NCBI RefSeq assembly: GCF_004341035.1 | Contig: NZ_SLXK01000019.1 | Span: 1 to 64,000 of the forward strand | From: Scopulibacillus darangshiensis | Lineage (GTDB): Bacteria > Bacillota > Bacilli > Bacillales > Sporolactobacillaceae | Reading direction: 5' to 3' | DNA: 64,000 bases | In this document: positions 25,909 through 35,721 of the stretch, piece by piece | Numbering within the stretch: the first letter of the stretch is position 1 | How the letters are laid out: every line of letters begins with the position of its first letter | The notes under the pieces: model-generated | Databases searched by the model: none | Told to the model about the DNA's origin: nothing | Seen by the model: only the letters and a program-made list of their open reading frames with translations | Position numbers and translations under genes: made by a program

Positions 25909-26871
25909 ATGCAAGCACGAACAAAGCATCATATAAAAGGAATCGATGTTAGTCATTGGCAAGGAGAAATCTCATGGGAACAAGTTAGAAAAGATGGCGT
26001 GGCCTATGTTTTTATAAAGGCAACGGAAGGAAAGACATTTGTAGATCCAATGCTGGCCAAACATAGCAATGGGGCAGAAGAAGCCGGGCTGTTATTAGGA
26101 TATTATCATTTCGCGAGATTTTCGAACAAAAGGGAAGCGGTAGCCGAAGCCAGGCATTTTACTAAAGCGATTAATGGTTTAAAAGCCCATTTGCCGCTGG
26201 TGCTTGATCTCGAAACTGGAAATGGTGTTGCGAAAGAAGACCTGTCCAAAGCAGCCCTCACATTTCTGGATACGGTAAAGTCAGAAGCGAAACACGATGT
26301 CATGCTTTACACCTTCACGAATTTTGCCAGAAGGCATTTAACATCGCTATTAAAATACGTTCCTCTTTGGATTGCCCACTATGGTGTCACCCAGCCTAAG
26401 AACAATGGCATTTGGAATAAGTGGTCTGTTTTTCAATATACAAGTGAAGGGCAAATTAATGGTATAAAAGGGCATGTCGATATCAATCTCATGGAGCCAA
26501 GTCTAATGGAGCGATGCAGCAAAGCTGAGACAATAACCGGTGCAACTGACAATCAAATACCAGAAACGCCATTTTATAAAATGAAACAAGGTGAAACCTT
26601 CTGGGATTTGGAGAGGAAGTGGCATTTGCCGCACGGTACACTGGAGACATTAAATCCAGACATGAATCCCAAATTATTAAAAGTTGGGCAAAAAGTTAAA
26701 AGGCCGGCATCAATTGAGGGAACCAAGTCAAGAAATTATATCATAAAATCCGGAGACACCTTCTGGGAACTCGAAAAACGCCACGGTTGGGAACATGGTA
26801 CACTTAAGCAATTAAATCCTGACTTGGACACAAGAAAACTGCAAATTGGGGCAAGGATCCTCATTCCCTGA
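25909..26871 (+). CDS. GH25 lysozyme with two C-terminal LysM domains
   Basis: Muramidase that cuts the glycan strand of peptidoglycan. Seen (from ATG 25909): GH25 domain about 8-200 with D13-V-S-H-W, and D100-L-E102 as catalytic acids, then LysM1 about 222-265 and LysM2 about 276-320. ATG 25909 lies 9 bases after AAAGGGGG; the longer frame from 25864 lacks a site. There is no signal peptide, so release may depend on lysis of the mother cell or another route; a spore-cortex or coat role is possible. Confidence 0.9.
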   Translation: MQARTKHHIKGIDVSHWQGEISWEQVRKDGVAYVFIKATEGKTFVDPMLAKHSNGAEEAGLLLGYYHFARFSNKREAVAEARHFTKAINGLKAHLPLVLDLETGNGVAKEDLSKAALTFLDTVKSEAKHDVMLYTFTNFARRHLTSLLKYVPLWIAHYGVTQPKNNGIWNKWSVFQYTSEGQINGIKGHVDINLMEPSLMERCSKAETITGATDNQIPETPFYKMKQGETFWDLERKWHLPHGTLETLNPDMNPKLLKVGQKVKRPASIEGTKSRNYIIKSGDTFWELEKRHGWEHGTLKQLNPDLDTRKLQIGARILIP

Positions 26872-26879
26872 ACAAAGAA

Positions 26880-26912
26880 AAAGCCCTTGATTGGGTAGTC
26901 AAGGGCCTTTAA
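26880..26912 (+). terminator. Terminator of the GH25 gene
   Basis: GCCCTTGA (26883-26890) pairs with TCAAGGGC (26899-26906), then CTTT. Confidence 0.65.
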
Positions 26913-27011
26913 GGGGGAGAAGATATTCAGCTTATTTGCCATTATTGACAGACTTTCATTTTATATACCTCATTTATAATAAAAAGAGCATTGACTTTAG
27001 GAGTGATGATC

Positions 27012-27770
27012 ATGGATTTACAATTGAAAGGGAAGCGTGTGCTCATTACGGGCGGTTCAAAAGGAATTGGTAAAGCGATTGCCAAAATATTTGTTAAGGA
27101 AGGGGCATGTGTCGGTATTGTTGCACGGGGAAGAGAAGCACTTGAAGAAACCATGCATGAACTCGATGTGGCAGCCTACCAAGGTGATCTTTTAAAAGCT
27201 GCGGACCGCAGCAAGGTTTTTAGAGATTTCATCCAAGATCATGGCGGGATTGATATTTTGGTGAACAATGCCGGCGGCTCAAGCGGCAGAAAAGCAATGG
27301 AAACAGATCTGGATGCATTCAGCCAGGCCATGGAACTTAATTACATAGCTGCCGTTCATTTTAGTAAAATGGCTGCTGAATCGATGAAAATGACCGAATC
27401 ATGCGGCAGTATTGTAAATATTACTTCCATCTTCGGACGGGAGAGCGGCGGGAAAATCACGTATAATAATGCCAAGGCAGCGCTGATCAGTTTTACTAAA
27501 GGTTTTGCTGACGAAGTCATTAAAGACGGTGTCCGTGTCAACGGTGTCGCCCCTGGGTCAATATTACATTCAACAGGGAACTGGCAAAAGCGGCTGGATG
27601 AAAACCCGGAGAAAATGAAACAGTTTGTAAAAGAAAACATACCAGCAGGAAGATTTGGCCGCGCTGAGGAAATTGCCGATGTTGCCGCTTTTTTGGCCTC
27701 TGAAAGAGCCTCTTGGGTTGTTGGCGCCACTCTTAATGTTGACGGCGGTCAATCTTATATGAATTTTTAA
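27012..27770 (+). CDS. SDR-family oxidoreductase (3-oxoacyl-ACP-reductase-like)
   Basis: Short-chain dehydrogenase, 252 residues from ATG 27012 (8 bases after AGGAG; the upstream ATG is too close). Seen: T13-G-G-S-K-G-I-G20 cofactor motif, NNAG near 85-88, and the catalytic Ser139, Tyr151 and Lys155. C-terminal VVGATLNVDGGQ is the usual family ending. Substrate unknown. Confidence 0.92.
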   Translation: MDLQLKGKRVLITGGSKGIGKAIAKIFVKEGACVGIVARGREALEETMHELDVAAYQGDLLKAADRSKVFRDFIQDHGGIDILVNNAGGSSGRKAMETDLDAFSQAMELNYIAAVHFSKMAAESMKMTESCGSIVNITSIFGRESGGKITYNNAKAALISFTKGFADEVIKDGVRVNGVAPGSILHSTGNWQKRLDENPEKMKQFVKENIPAGRFGRAEEIADVAAFLASERASWVVGATLNVDGGQSYMNF

Positions 27771-27838
27771 ATAGACATAAACGAAGAACAATTAGGAGAA
27801 AATAGGGAGGCATGAAAAATTATCAAGGAGTTATTAAA

Positions 27839-28345
27839 ATGAAAAAATGCCGGCTTATTTTCTCAATTCTTATCTTGTTAGGGGTATTAAGCATTAATAT
27901 AGCGGGGGATGCAGCGGCGCCTGACGGATGTGAGAAACTGGGTCAAATTTTTAAAACCCAGGTGAAAAAACAAGGTGATATCTGTCGGTTAAGTATTCCA
28001 AGAAAGGATATAAGCCTAGTCCGTAACGGACAAAAGATTGAAGCGGAAGCCGCCGGGCTTGGATTCATGGTGAATTTCGAACAAGTCGGTAACACCACAG
28101 CGATAACAGGTGAATTTGCCTTGTTGGGTAACGAGGTGAACCATGTGATCGATGCCTTGCGTAAAGGAGGTATTAATATCTCAGCTATTCACAATCATAT
28201 GATCGGAGAAACACCAAAGATTTATTTTCTCCATATGCAAGGCACAGGTGATCCCGTTAAATTGGCTAAAACAATTAAAGCATCTATAGCAACAACGAAT
28301 GGTGATAAACCAATGCATGTCGTTCCGTTAAAAGAAAACCAATAA
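27839..28345 (+). CDS. DUF1259 protein (LppY/LpqO family), exported
   Basis: 168 residues from ATG 27839, 8 bases after AAGGAG. A signal peptide covers about 1-28 (MKKCRLIF... GDAAA), followed by a DUF1259 domain with GFMVNFEQ, TGEFALLGNEVNHV, ISAIHNHM and IYFLHMQGTGDP. Family proteins are exported with unknown function; some carry the domain twice, this one once. An upstream ATG (27812) is too close to its GGAGG. Confidence 0.85.
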   Translation: MKKCRLIFSILILLGVLSINIAGDAAAPDGCEKLGQIFKTQVKKQGDICRLSIPRKDISLVRNGQKIEAEAAGLGFMVNFEQVGNTTAITGEFALLGNEVNHVIDALRKGGINISAIHNHMIGETPKIYFLHMQGTGDPVKLAKTIKASIATTNGDKPMHVVPLKENQ

Positions 28346-28361
28346 CAATTGGGATTAGAAC

Positions 28362-28404
28362 GAAACCATCAACCGAAGTATTCTTGGCTGATGGTTTTTT
28401 TATT
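28362..28404 (+). terminator. Terminator of the DUF1259 gene
   Basis: AAACCATCA pairs with TGATGGTTT, followed by TTTTTA. Confidence 0.85.
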
Positions 28405-28426
28405 TCCCTTCATTTTCGGGCTTGAA

Positions 28427-28454
28427 TTGTCATCTGAATTAAGCCTATGATAAT
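28427..28454 (+). promoter_or_regulatory. Promoter of glpP
   Basis: TTGTCA (28427-28432), 16-base spacer, GATAAT (28449-28454), 47 bases before the start. Confidence 0.55.
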
Positions 28455-28501
28455 GAGGAAATATTAAAATTGTCTTTTGAATTGGAAGTGGTGAATAGAA
28501 C

Positions 28502-29056
28502 ATGGTGTTTAAATCTCAAAGTGTGCTGCCTGCGGTACGCAAGATGAAGGATTTCGAGAAACTGATGGGAACATCTGTTGAATTTATTGTCATTTTGGAT
28601 AGTCACATCGCCCAACTTAAACCATTGGTTAAATTAGCCCGGGCCAGTAAAAAGAGTGTGCTGCTGCACGCTGACTTAATTCACGGTTTGAAGAATGACG
28701 AATATGCCGCTGAGTTTCTCTGCCAAGATATCCATCCGGCAGGGATTATTTCCACTCGGGCCAATGTATTAAGCGTTGCAAAAAAGAAAGGATTAATAAC
28801 AGTTCAGCGTTTATTTCTGTTGGATTCAATGGCCCTTGAAACAAGTTATCGCTCACTAGAAAGGGTCCGCCCTGATGTGATCGAAGTTTTGCCGGGACTC
28901 GTGCCAAACATGATCTCCGAGATTAAAGACCGGACGGGCATTCCTGTAATTGCAGGCGGGTTGATTCGTTCCAAGGAAGATGTCGATCATGCCTTTAAAG
29001 CCGGTGCTTCAGCCGTGACTACGTCGTTAAAAAGCCTATGGCCTTTTAAAATTTAA
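28502..29056 (+). CDS. glpP: Glycerol uptake operon antiterminator GlpP
   Basis: Regulator that, with glycerol-3-phosphate, binds the leader RNAs of glpFK and glpD and prevents termination. 184 residues with a TIM-barrel-like fold: VEFIVILDSHI, SVLLHADLIHGL, LITVQRLFLLDS, PDVIEVLPGLVP and IPVIAGGLI, all typical of GlpP. It directly precedes glpFK, as in B. subtilis. The leaders it should act on are described at 29158-29214 and 32402-32478. Confidence 0.95.
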   Translation: MVFKSQSVLPAVRKMKDFEKLMGTSVEFIVILDSHIAQLKPLVKLARASKKSVLLHADLIHGLKNDEYAAEFLCQDIHPAGIISTRANVLSVAKKKGLITVQRLFLLDSMALETSYRSLERVRPDVIEVLPGLVPNMISEIKDRTGIPVIAGGLIRSKEDVDHAFKAGASAVTTSLKSLWPFKI

Positions 29057-29089
29057 TCCGTTTCTATTCTATAAAATAATTATTTTGAT

Positions 29090-29117
29090 TTGACACCGCT
29101 TTCACATGTGTGATAAT
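29090..29117 (+). promoter_or_regulatory. Promoter of glpFK
   Basis: TTGACA (29090-29095), 16-base spacer, GATAAT (29112-29117). A cre-like box overlaps the -35 and spacer. Confidence 0.75.
29091..29104 (+). promoter_or_regulatory. cre-like CcpA site
   Basis: TGACACCGCTTTCA matches the cre consensus TGWAANCGNTNWCA at all but one fixed position. Lying over the -35, it would block transcription in the presence of glucose. Confidence 0.7.
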
Positions 29118-29157
29118 TTGTATATTAAGTTAATAAAATGAGATTGAGATGATGAGA

Positions 29158-29214
29158 ACTCATAGCCCGCCATAATATGATGCATATTTATGGCCGATTG
29201 GTTATGGGTTTTTT
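29158..29214 (+). terminator. glpFK leader terminator (GlpP antitermination target)
   Basis: ACTCATAGCC (29158-29167) pairs with GGTTATGGGT (29200-29209) with two G-T pairs, plus an inner CCATAA/TTATGG stem, then TTTTTT. It lies between promoter and glpF, so transcription needs antitermination. Confidence 0.8.
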
Positions 29215-29234
29215 AGTTTAAGGAGGAGAAGACA

Positions 29235-30068
29235 TTGTCTGCATTTTTGGGAGAACTTATTGGTACAATGATTTTAGTTATTCTAGGAGCGGGTGTTTGT
29301 GCGGGGGTTAATTTAAATAAATCGAACGCGCAAAATTCAGGGTGGATTGTGATAACATTCGGCTGGGGGTTTGCTGTTGCTATCGCTGTTTATGCCGTCG
29401 GAAAATTTAGCGGCGCCTATATTAACCCTGCTGTGACTATCGGATTTGCCATGGTCGGTGAGCTGCCTTGGGCAAAAGTTGTGCCGTTTATTACAGCGCA
29501 AATGATTGGCGCTTTTCTTGGTGCATGTATCGTATATCTGCATTATTTACCGCATTGGAAAGCAACGAAGGATCCAGCTGCTAAGTTGGGTGTTTTTTCC
29601 ACAGGTCCTGCCATTCCTCATACCTTTTCGAACCTGCTAAGCGAAATTATCGGTACTTTTGTTTTGGTATTAGGTCTTCTATCTATAGGTGCTAATGAAT
29701 TTACAGAGGGCTTAAATCCGCTGATCGTCGGGTTTCTCATTTTTGCGATCGGCTTATCACTTGGGGGTACAACCGGGTATGCGATCAACCCCGCCCGTGA
29801 TCTGGGCCCAAGAATCGCTCACGCCGTCTTGCCGATTGCGGGAAAAGGCAGTTCGAACTGGCCATATGCTTGGATTCCAGTAGTCGGACCGATTCTTGGA
29901 GGCATGTTTGGCGCGTTATTTTATCAGTCGATGTTTCTTGGGGAATTCACAACAAGCTTTTGGATTGTCGCAATCATTATGCTTTTAGTTATTGTTGCCG
30001 CCTATGTAACCGAAAAGAAAATACCTGCAAGGCGTTACACAGAACAAGAATCTATTAATACTAAATAA
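29235..30068 (+). CDS. glpF: Glycerol uptake facilitator (aquaglyceroporin)
   Basis: Channel for glycerol diffusion across the cytoplasmic membrane. 277 residues, six transmembrane segments and two half-helices with N64-P-A and N185-P-A-R-D; the Asp after the second motif is typical of glycerol rather than water channels. TTG start at 29235 after AGGAGGAG. First gene of glpFK, 15 bases before glpK. Confidence 0.96.
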   Translation: MSAFLGELIGTMILVILGAGVCAGVNLNKSNAQNSGWIVITFGWGFAVAIAVYAVGKFSGAYINPAVTIGFAMVGELPWAKVVPFITAQMIGAFLGACIVYLHYLPHWKATKDPAAKLGVFSTGPAIPHTFSNLLSEIIGTFVLVLGLLSIGANEFTEGLNPLIVGFLIFAIGLSLGGTTGYAINPARDLGPRIAHAVLPIAGKGSSNWPYAWIPVVGPILGGMFGALFYQSMFLGEFTTSFWIVAIIMLLVIVAAYVTEKKIPARRYTEQESINTK

Positions 30069-31577
<1,509 letters not shown>

Positions 31578-31599
31578 CAGCATTCTTTAAAAATGATAA

Positions 31600-31632
31600 C
31601 AAATGCCCATTAAGACAGGGGGGCATTTGATA
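31600..31632 (+). terminator. Hairpin after glpK
   Basis: CAAATGCCC pairs with GGGCATTTG; no good T-run, so the larger hairpin downstream probably does the work. Confidence 0.45.
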
Positions 31633-31659
31633 TACCGGAAAAAGTTAACATAAACATCA

Positions 31660-31738
31660 TAAGAAGCTTTTGAACCTTATATAGTGCGGAGATCTCCCCG
31701 GATATTTCAAGGTTCAAGGGCTTCTTTTGCTTTTTTAC
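31660..31738 (+). terminator. Large terminator-like hairpin after glpK
   Basis: AAGAAGC..TTGAACCTT pairs with AAGGTTCAA..GCTTCTT across a GGAGATCTCC inner palindrome, followed by TTGCTTTTTT. Confidence 0.75.
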
Positions 31739-31745
31739 AGCAATC

Positions 31746-32180
31746 GTGCCCGTGAATTGGAAAAAAGCGCCTTTGCGGTAACGAATACGAGCTATTCGTG
31801 CCCGTGAACCGGGAAAAGGCGCTTCTGCGGTAACGAATAGGAGTTATTCGTGCCCATGAACCGGGAAAAAGCGCTTCTGCGGTAACGATTAGGAGCTATT
31901 CGTGCCCGTGAACCGGGAAAAAGCGCTTCTGCGGTAACGAATAGGAGTTATTCGTGCCCATGAACCGGGAAAAAGCGCTTCTGCGGTAACGAATAGGAGT
32001 TATTCGTGCCCATGAACCGGGAAAAGGCGCTTCTGCGGTAACGAATAGGAGCTATTCGTTACCGTGAACCGGGAAAAGGCGCTTCTGCGGTAACGAATAG
32101 GAGCTATTCGTGCCCATGAACTGGGAAAAAGCGCTTCTGCGGTAACGAATAGGGGTTATTCGTGCCCGTGGACTGGGTAC
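31746..32180 (+). repeat. 52-bp tandem repeat array, about 8.3 units
   Basis: Units start (GTGCCC) at 31746, 31798, 31850, 31902, 31954, 32006, 32058, 32110 and 32162, an exact 52-base period. Each unit holds AACCGGGAAAAAGCGCTTCTGCGGT and an ACGAATAG-GAG-CTATTCGT hairpin; across the 32058 junction the stem reaches 12 pairs (GGTAACGAATAG/CTATTCGTTACC). Units differ by point changes only, with no spacers. It fills most of the glpK-glpD gap and has no sensible coding frame. Confidence 0.93.
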
Positions 32181-32340
32181 GGCGGTGAGGGGTTTTTCCT
32201 CCTTTTTCCTTTTGGAAACGTTGATGCCAACCATCCATATACTCCCAGTAAAATAATTAATCCTTTTCATTTTTGGATGAAAAGTTTAATCAGGGGAATA
32301 AGAAAAAGACGGTCGATGTTGAAAACATAGGGTTAATCCT

Positions 32341-32368
32341 TTGCAAAAACGGCTTTCTGCGGTATAAT
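32341..32368 (+). promoter_or_regulatory. Promoter of glpD
   Basis: TTGCAA (32341-32346), 16-base spacer, TATAAT (32363-32368). The spacer AAACGGCTTTC resembles half of a cre site but does not match fully. Confidence 0.75.
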
Positions 32369-32401
32369 AAGGGTAAGTTAATAACGGTCAAGAGAACATT
32401 T

Positions 32402-32478
32402 GAGAGACCATTATACCCTATGCTTTGATGCGGACCATACCGGACAGAGTAATAGGTGTATTTTGGTCTCTTTCTTTT
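32402..32478 (+). terminator. glpD leader terminator (GlpP antitermination target)
   Basis: AGAGACCA (32403-32410) pairs with TGGTCTCT (32464-32471), with an inner ATACCCTAT/ATAGGTGTAT part, then TTCTTTT. It stands between the promoter and glpD. Confidence 0.8.
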
Positions 32479-32518
32479 GCATTAATAAAAAAATATATTT
32501 TTATAGAGGTGAAAGGAT

Positions 32519-34183
32519 ATGGTTTTTTCCGGGCTTAAGAGGACTGAAAACCTAAATAAGATGGAAGATCAACAACTGGATCTCTTGGTGGTTGGCGGAG
32601 GGATTACCGGAGCCGGGATCGCCTTGGATGCGAGTAGCAGAGGACTCCAAACCGGCGTTATTGATATGCAGGATTTTGCCGCGGGAACGTCAAGCCGATC
32701 GACAAAGCTAGTACACGGGGGATTGCGTTATTTGAAGCAATTTGAAGTAAAGCTGGTAGCTGAAGTCGGCAAAGAACGGGCGATTGTCTATGAAAATGCC
32801 CCGCATGTCACCCAACCGGAGTGGATGCTGCTGCCGATTTATAAAGAGGGGACATTCGGTAAATTTTCGACGTCCATTGGATTGAAAGTCTATGATTTCT
32901 TGGCAAAGGTAAGAAGGCATGAACGCCGAACGATGCTCAGCCGCGAAGAAACACTTGAGAAAGAGCCGATGTTGAAAAAAGAAGGACTTCAGGGCGGAGG
33001 ATATTATGTCGAATACCGGACAGATGACGCCAGACTGACCATCGAAGTGATGAAAGGGGCGGTATCGCGGGGTGTGACTGCCGTGAACTATACGAAAGCG
33101 GAAGACTTGCTTTACGATGACAAAGGAAAGCTCGTTGGTGTCAAGGCAGTGGATCTATTGACAAATGAGACTTATAAGATCTACGCGAAGAAGGTTGTAA
33201 ATGCTACGGGTCCGTGGGTCGATGATTTAAGAGAGATTGATCATTCGAAAAAAGGAAAATACCTTCATCTGACAAAAGGGATCCACATTGTCATTGACGG
33301 CGGGCGTTTTCCAATGGACCAGGCGATTTATTTTGATACAACAAATGGCGACGGGCGGATGATTTTTGCGATTCCGAGAGAAGGCAAGGTCTATATTGGC
33401 ACAACTGACACAACTTACAAAGATGAACCGGTCAACCCCCGGATGACAAGTACTGACCGTGACTATCTTCTTGAGGCTATCAATGGCATGTTCCCGACGA
33501 TGAAGCTGACGGCTGAAGATGTGGAATCAAGCTGGGCGGGGGTTCGACCGCTGATTCATGAGGAAGGAAAGTCACCATCGGAAATTTCCAGGAAAGACGA
33601 GATCTTTGTATCCAATTCGAATCTGATTACGATCGCTGGCGGTAAACTAACAGGGTACAGGAAGATGGCCGAACGCGTTGTTGATCTTGTCAGCCAACAG
33701 CTGCATGAAGAAGACGGCAGAGAATTTGGAAGGTGCATGACAGACATCATCAAGCTTTCTGGAGGTGATGTCGGCGGATCCGGCCATTTCGAAGATTTTA
33801 TTGGAGAAATGGTGAAAAAAGGTGTTCATGAAGGCTTCAGTGATGAAGAAGCAAAAGCGATTGCAGAAAAATATGGGTCCAATGCCGAATGGATTTTTGA
33901 CATTGCCAAGGATAATAAAGATACTGCAAAAAGATACGGCTTGCCAGCTGACATATTGGCAACAGTCATTTATGGGATCGAGAATGAGATGGTTGTCACG
34001 CCAGTCGACTATTTCACCCGCCGGCGGGGAGCAACCCTCTTCCATATTCAATGGGTAAAGACATGGAAGGAAGCGGTGATTCGTTACATGTCAGACCGTT
34101 TTGGCTGGTCAGATGAACAAAGAGCCGGATATATCGAGGAACTGGAGCTGGCACTGACAGAAGCAGTCACACCAGTGGAATAA
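32519..34183 (+). CDS. glpD: Glycerol-3-phosphate dehydrogenase, aerobic
   Basis: FAD enzyme at the membrane that oxidises glycerol-3-phosphate to dihydroxyacetone phosphate and feeds quinone. 554 residues. Seen: FAD motif G26-G-G-I-T-G31-AGIALDASSRG, SSRSTKLVHGGLRYL, the VNATGPWVDDLR segment and a C-terminal alpha-helical domain. AGAGGTGAAAGG precedes ATG 32519. Completes the glycerol pathway with glpF and glpK. Confidence 0.97.
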   Translation: MVFSGLKRTENLNKMEDQQLDLLVVGGGITGAGIALDASSRGLQTGVIDMQDFAAGTSSRSTKLVHGGLRYLKQFEVKLVAEVGKERAIVYENAPHVTQPEWMLLPIYKEGTFGKFSTSIGLKVYDFLAKVRRHERRTMLSREETLEKEPMLKKEGLQGGGYYVEYRTDDARLTIEVMKGAVSRGVTAVNYTKAEDLLYDDKGKLVGVKAVDLLTNETYKIYAKKVVNATGPWVDDLREIDHSKKGKYLHLTKGIHIVIDGGRFPMDQAIYFDTTNGDGRMIFAIPREGKVYIGTTDTTYKDEPVNPRMTSTDRDYLLEAINGMFPTMKLTAEDVESSWAGVRPLIHEEGKSPSEISRKDEIFVSNSNLITIAGGKLTGYRKMAERVVDLVSQQLHEEDGREFGRCMTDIIKLSGGDVGGSGHFEDFIGEMVKKGVHEGFSDEEAKAIAEKYGSNAEWIFDIAKDNKDTAKRYGLPADILATVIYGIENEMVVTPVDYFTRRRGATLFHIQWVKTWKEAVIRYMSDRFGWSDEQRAGYIEELELALTEAVTPVE

Positions 34184-34195
34184 ATAGTAAGTTAT

Positions 34196-34238
34196 GAAAA
34201 GGAACAGAAGGCTTTTCGCGTCTGTTCCTTTTTCCTTA
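34196..34238 (+). terminator. Terminator of glpD
   Basis: AAAGGAACAGA pairs with TCTGTTCCTTT, followed by TTCC. Confidence 0.85.
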
Positions 34239-34245
34239 TCATAGA

Positions 34246-34275
34246 TTGTCCAATAAATCTGATACATGATATATT
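34246..34275 (+). promoter_or_regulatory. Possible promoter of the Uma2 gene
   Basis: TTGTCC (34246-34251), 18-base spacer, TATATT (34270-34275), 38 bases before the start. Confidence 0.45.
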
Positions 34276-34312
34276 TATTTTGGAACGTATTTTCGGTAAA
34301 GGTGGGGATATG

Positions 34313-34861
34313 ATGACACGCGGCCTGACGTATGATGATTATCTAGGGATGCCCGATGATGGGAGACGATATGAACTTATTAATGGCGAATTAAATGTCA
34401 TGGAACCGGCACCGCTTGTCGAACATCAAAGAATTCTGCGTTTTTTAACTAAGACATTTGAGAAACATTGTTCTAAGGCAGGAGACTTCTTATTTGCACC
34501 TGTAGATGTCATTTTTTCCAATGAATATGTGTTACAGCCCGATTTTGTCTTTATATCAAGGGAACGGCAACCAATTATTAAGGATAAAGCGATTGAGGGT
34601 GCTCCTGACTTAATTGTAGAGATCTTGTCACCATCGACGGCAAAAAAAGATAAGATTGATAAAAAAACTGTCTATCAACGTTATGGTGTAAAGGAGTATT
34701 GGATTATAGACCCAATTTATCGGCTGCTAGAACAGTTCATATTGGAGAGCGGTCAATTGCGGCTTTTAAAAGTATTAAATACGGATGATATCATCACTTC
34801 CCCAAACTTTGCGTGCATCGACATGCCACTCGAGACATTATTTCAAAAAAGGATAGGATGA
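34313..34861 (+). CDS. Uma2 family (DUF820) endonuclease-fold protein
   Basis: About 183 residues of the Uma2 family, a PD-(D/E)XK nuclease-like fold common in cyanobacteria and some Firmicutes. Seen: Y-E-L-I-N-G-E-L, LQPDFVFI (Asp), DLIVEILSPST (Glu), and KKTVYQRYGVKEYWIID, which together carry the catalytic residues. AAAGGTGG lies 7 bases before ATG 34313 (34310 also possible). Its TGA overlaps the ATG of the hydrolase gene. Biological role of Uma2 proteins is not known. Confidence 0.87.
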   Translation: MTRGLTYDDYLGMPDDGRRYELINGELNVMEPAPLVEHQRILRFLTKTFEKHCSKAGDFLFAPVDVIFSNEYVLQPDFVFISRERQPIIKDKAIEGAPDLIVEILSPSTAKKDKIDKKTVYQRYGVKEYWIIDPIYRLLEQFILESGQLRLLKVLNTDDIITSPNFACIDMPLETLFQKRIG

Positions 34862-35649
34862 CATCAATGAAAAAACGAAAATATTACGGCGATAAAGACT
34901 TTCAATATGGCGATTTGCGTTTGCCTGATTCAGTCGGGCCATTTCCTGTGGCAGTCGTCATACATGGTGGCTTTTGGCGCTCAGCCTATGGTCTGGATTT
35001 GATGGATGACTTTTGCGAAGCATTAACGGCTAAGGGTATTGCGACATGGAATATTGAATACCGGAGAGTTGGACATGCCGGCGGCTGGCCCGGAACCCTG
35101 ATCGATGCGGCACGTGCCACAGATTATCTTCCGAAGCTCCAAAATGATTTTAATATTGACTTGGATCGGGTGATAACAATCGGCCATTCAGCGGGAGGTC
35201 ATTTAGCCCTTTGGCTTGCCGGGCGCCATAATCTTCCTGAAGATAGTGAACTGAATGTCTCCCCTGCTCCAATTAAATTATGCGGAGCAATAAGCCTTGC
35301 CGGCGTGAGCGATCTGGCGTTAATGCAAGAGGTGCATGAGTTAAGAGGGGAGAACGACCCAGTAAAAGATTTTCTTGAAGGGTCTCCAAAGGATGTTCCT
35401 GAACGTTATGCACAAGCCTCACCGATTCAATTGCTGCCCATCGGCATCCAGCAGGTGCTCATTCATGGTTCCCTTGATATTGAAGTCCCCGTTGGGATCA
35501 GTCATCATTACATACAAGCTGCCAAGGAGTCGGGTGACAATGCCGGGCTAATTGAGATGCCTTCTGCCGAGCACTACAAATTGATAGACCCGGAATCCGA
35601 GGCTTGGCCGACCATTCTTGCAGAAGTGAAAAAGCTATTGGATATGTAA
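34858..35649 (+). CDS. Alpha/beta hydrolase, esterase/kynurenine-formamidase-like
   Basis: About 263 residues. Seen: oxyanion-hole HGGFW, nucleophile elbow G-H-S-A-G-G, and late Asp/His (GSLDIEVPV and AEHYKLI). The HGGFW and spacing resemble carboxylesterases of the BD-FAE / kynurenine formamidase group. ATG 34858 overlaps the Uma2 stop as ATGA, suggesting coupled translation; ATG 34867 has better spacing from AGGATAGG and is an alternative. Substrate unknown. Confidence 0.85.
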   Translation: MTSMKKRKYYGDKDFQYGDLRLPDSVGPFPVAVVIHGGFWRSAYGLDLMDDFCEALTAKGIATWNIEYRRVGHAGGWPGTLIDAARATDYLPKLQNDFNIDLDRVITIGHSAGGHLALWLAGRHNLPEDSELNVSPAPIKLCGAISLAGVSDLALMQEVHELRGENDPVKDFLEGSPKDVPERYAQASPIQLLPIGIQQVLIHGSLDIEVPVGISHHYIQAAKESGDNAGLIEMPSAEHYKLIDPESEAWPTILAEVKKLLDM

Positions 35650-35721
35650 AGGCCAAACATCACCCTTCGTTTACTCATGACGCATTAAGGGAAATCATGT
35701 CATAGGTGAGGAGGAGGATGG

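Noticed and set aside
31746-32180. CRISPR array
   Set aside because: The 52-base units run head to tail with no unique spacers, and there are no cas genes.
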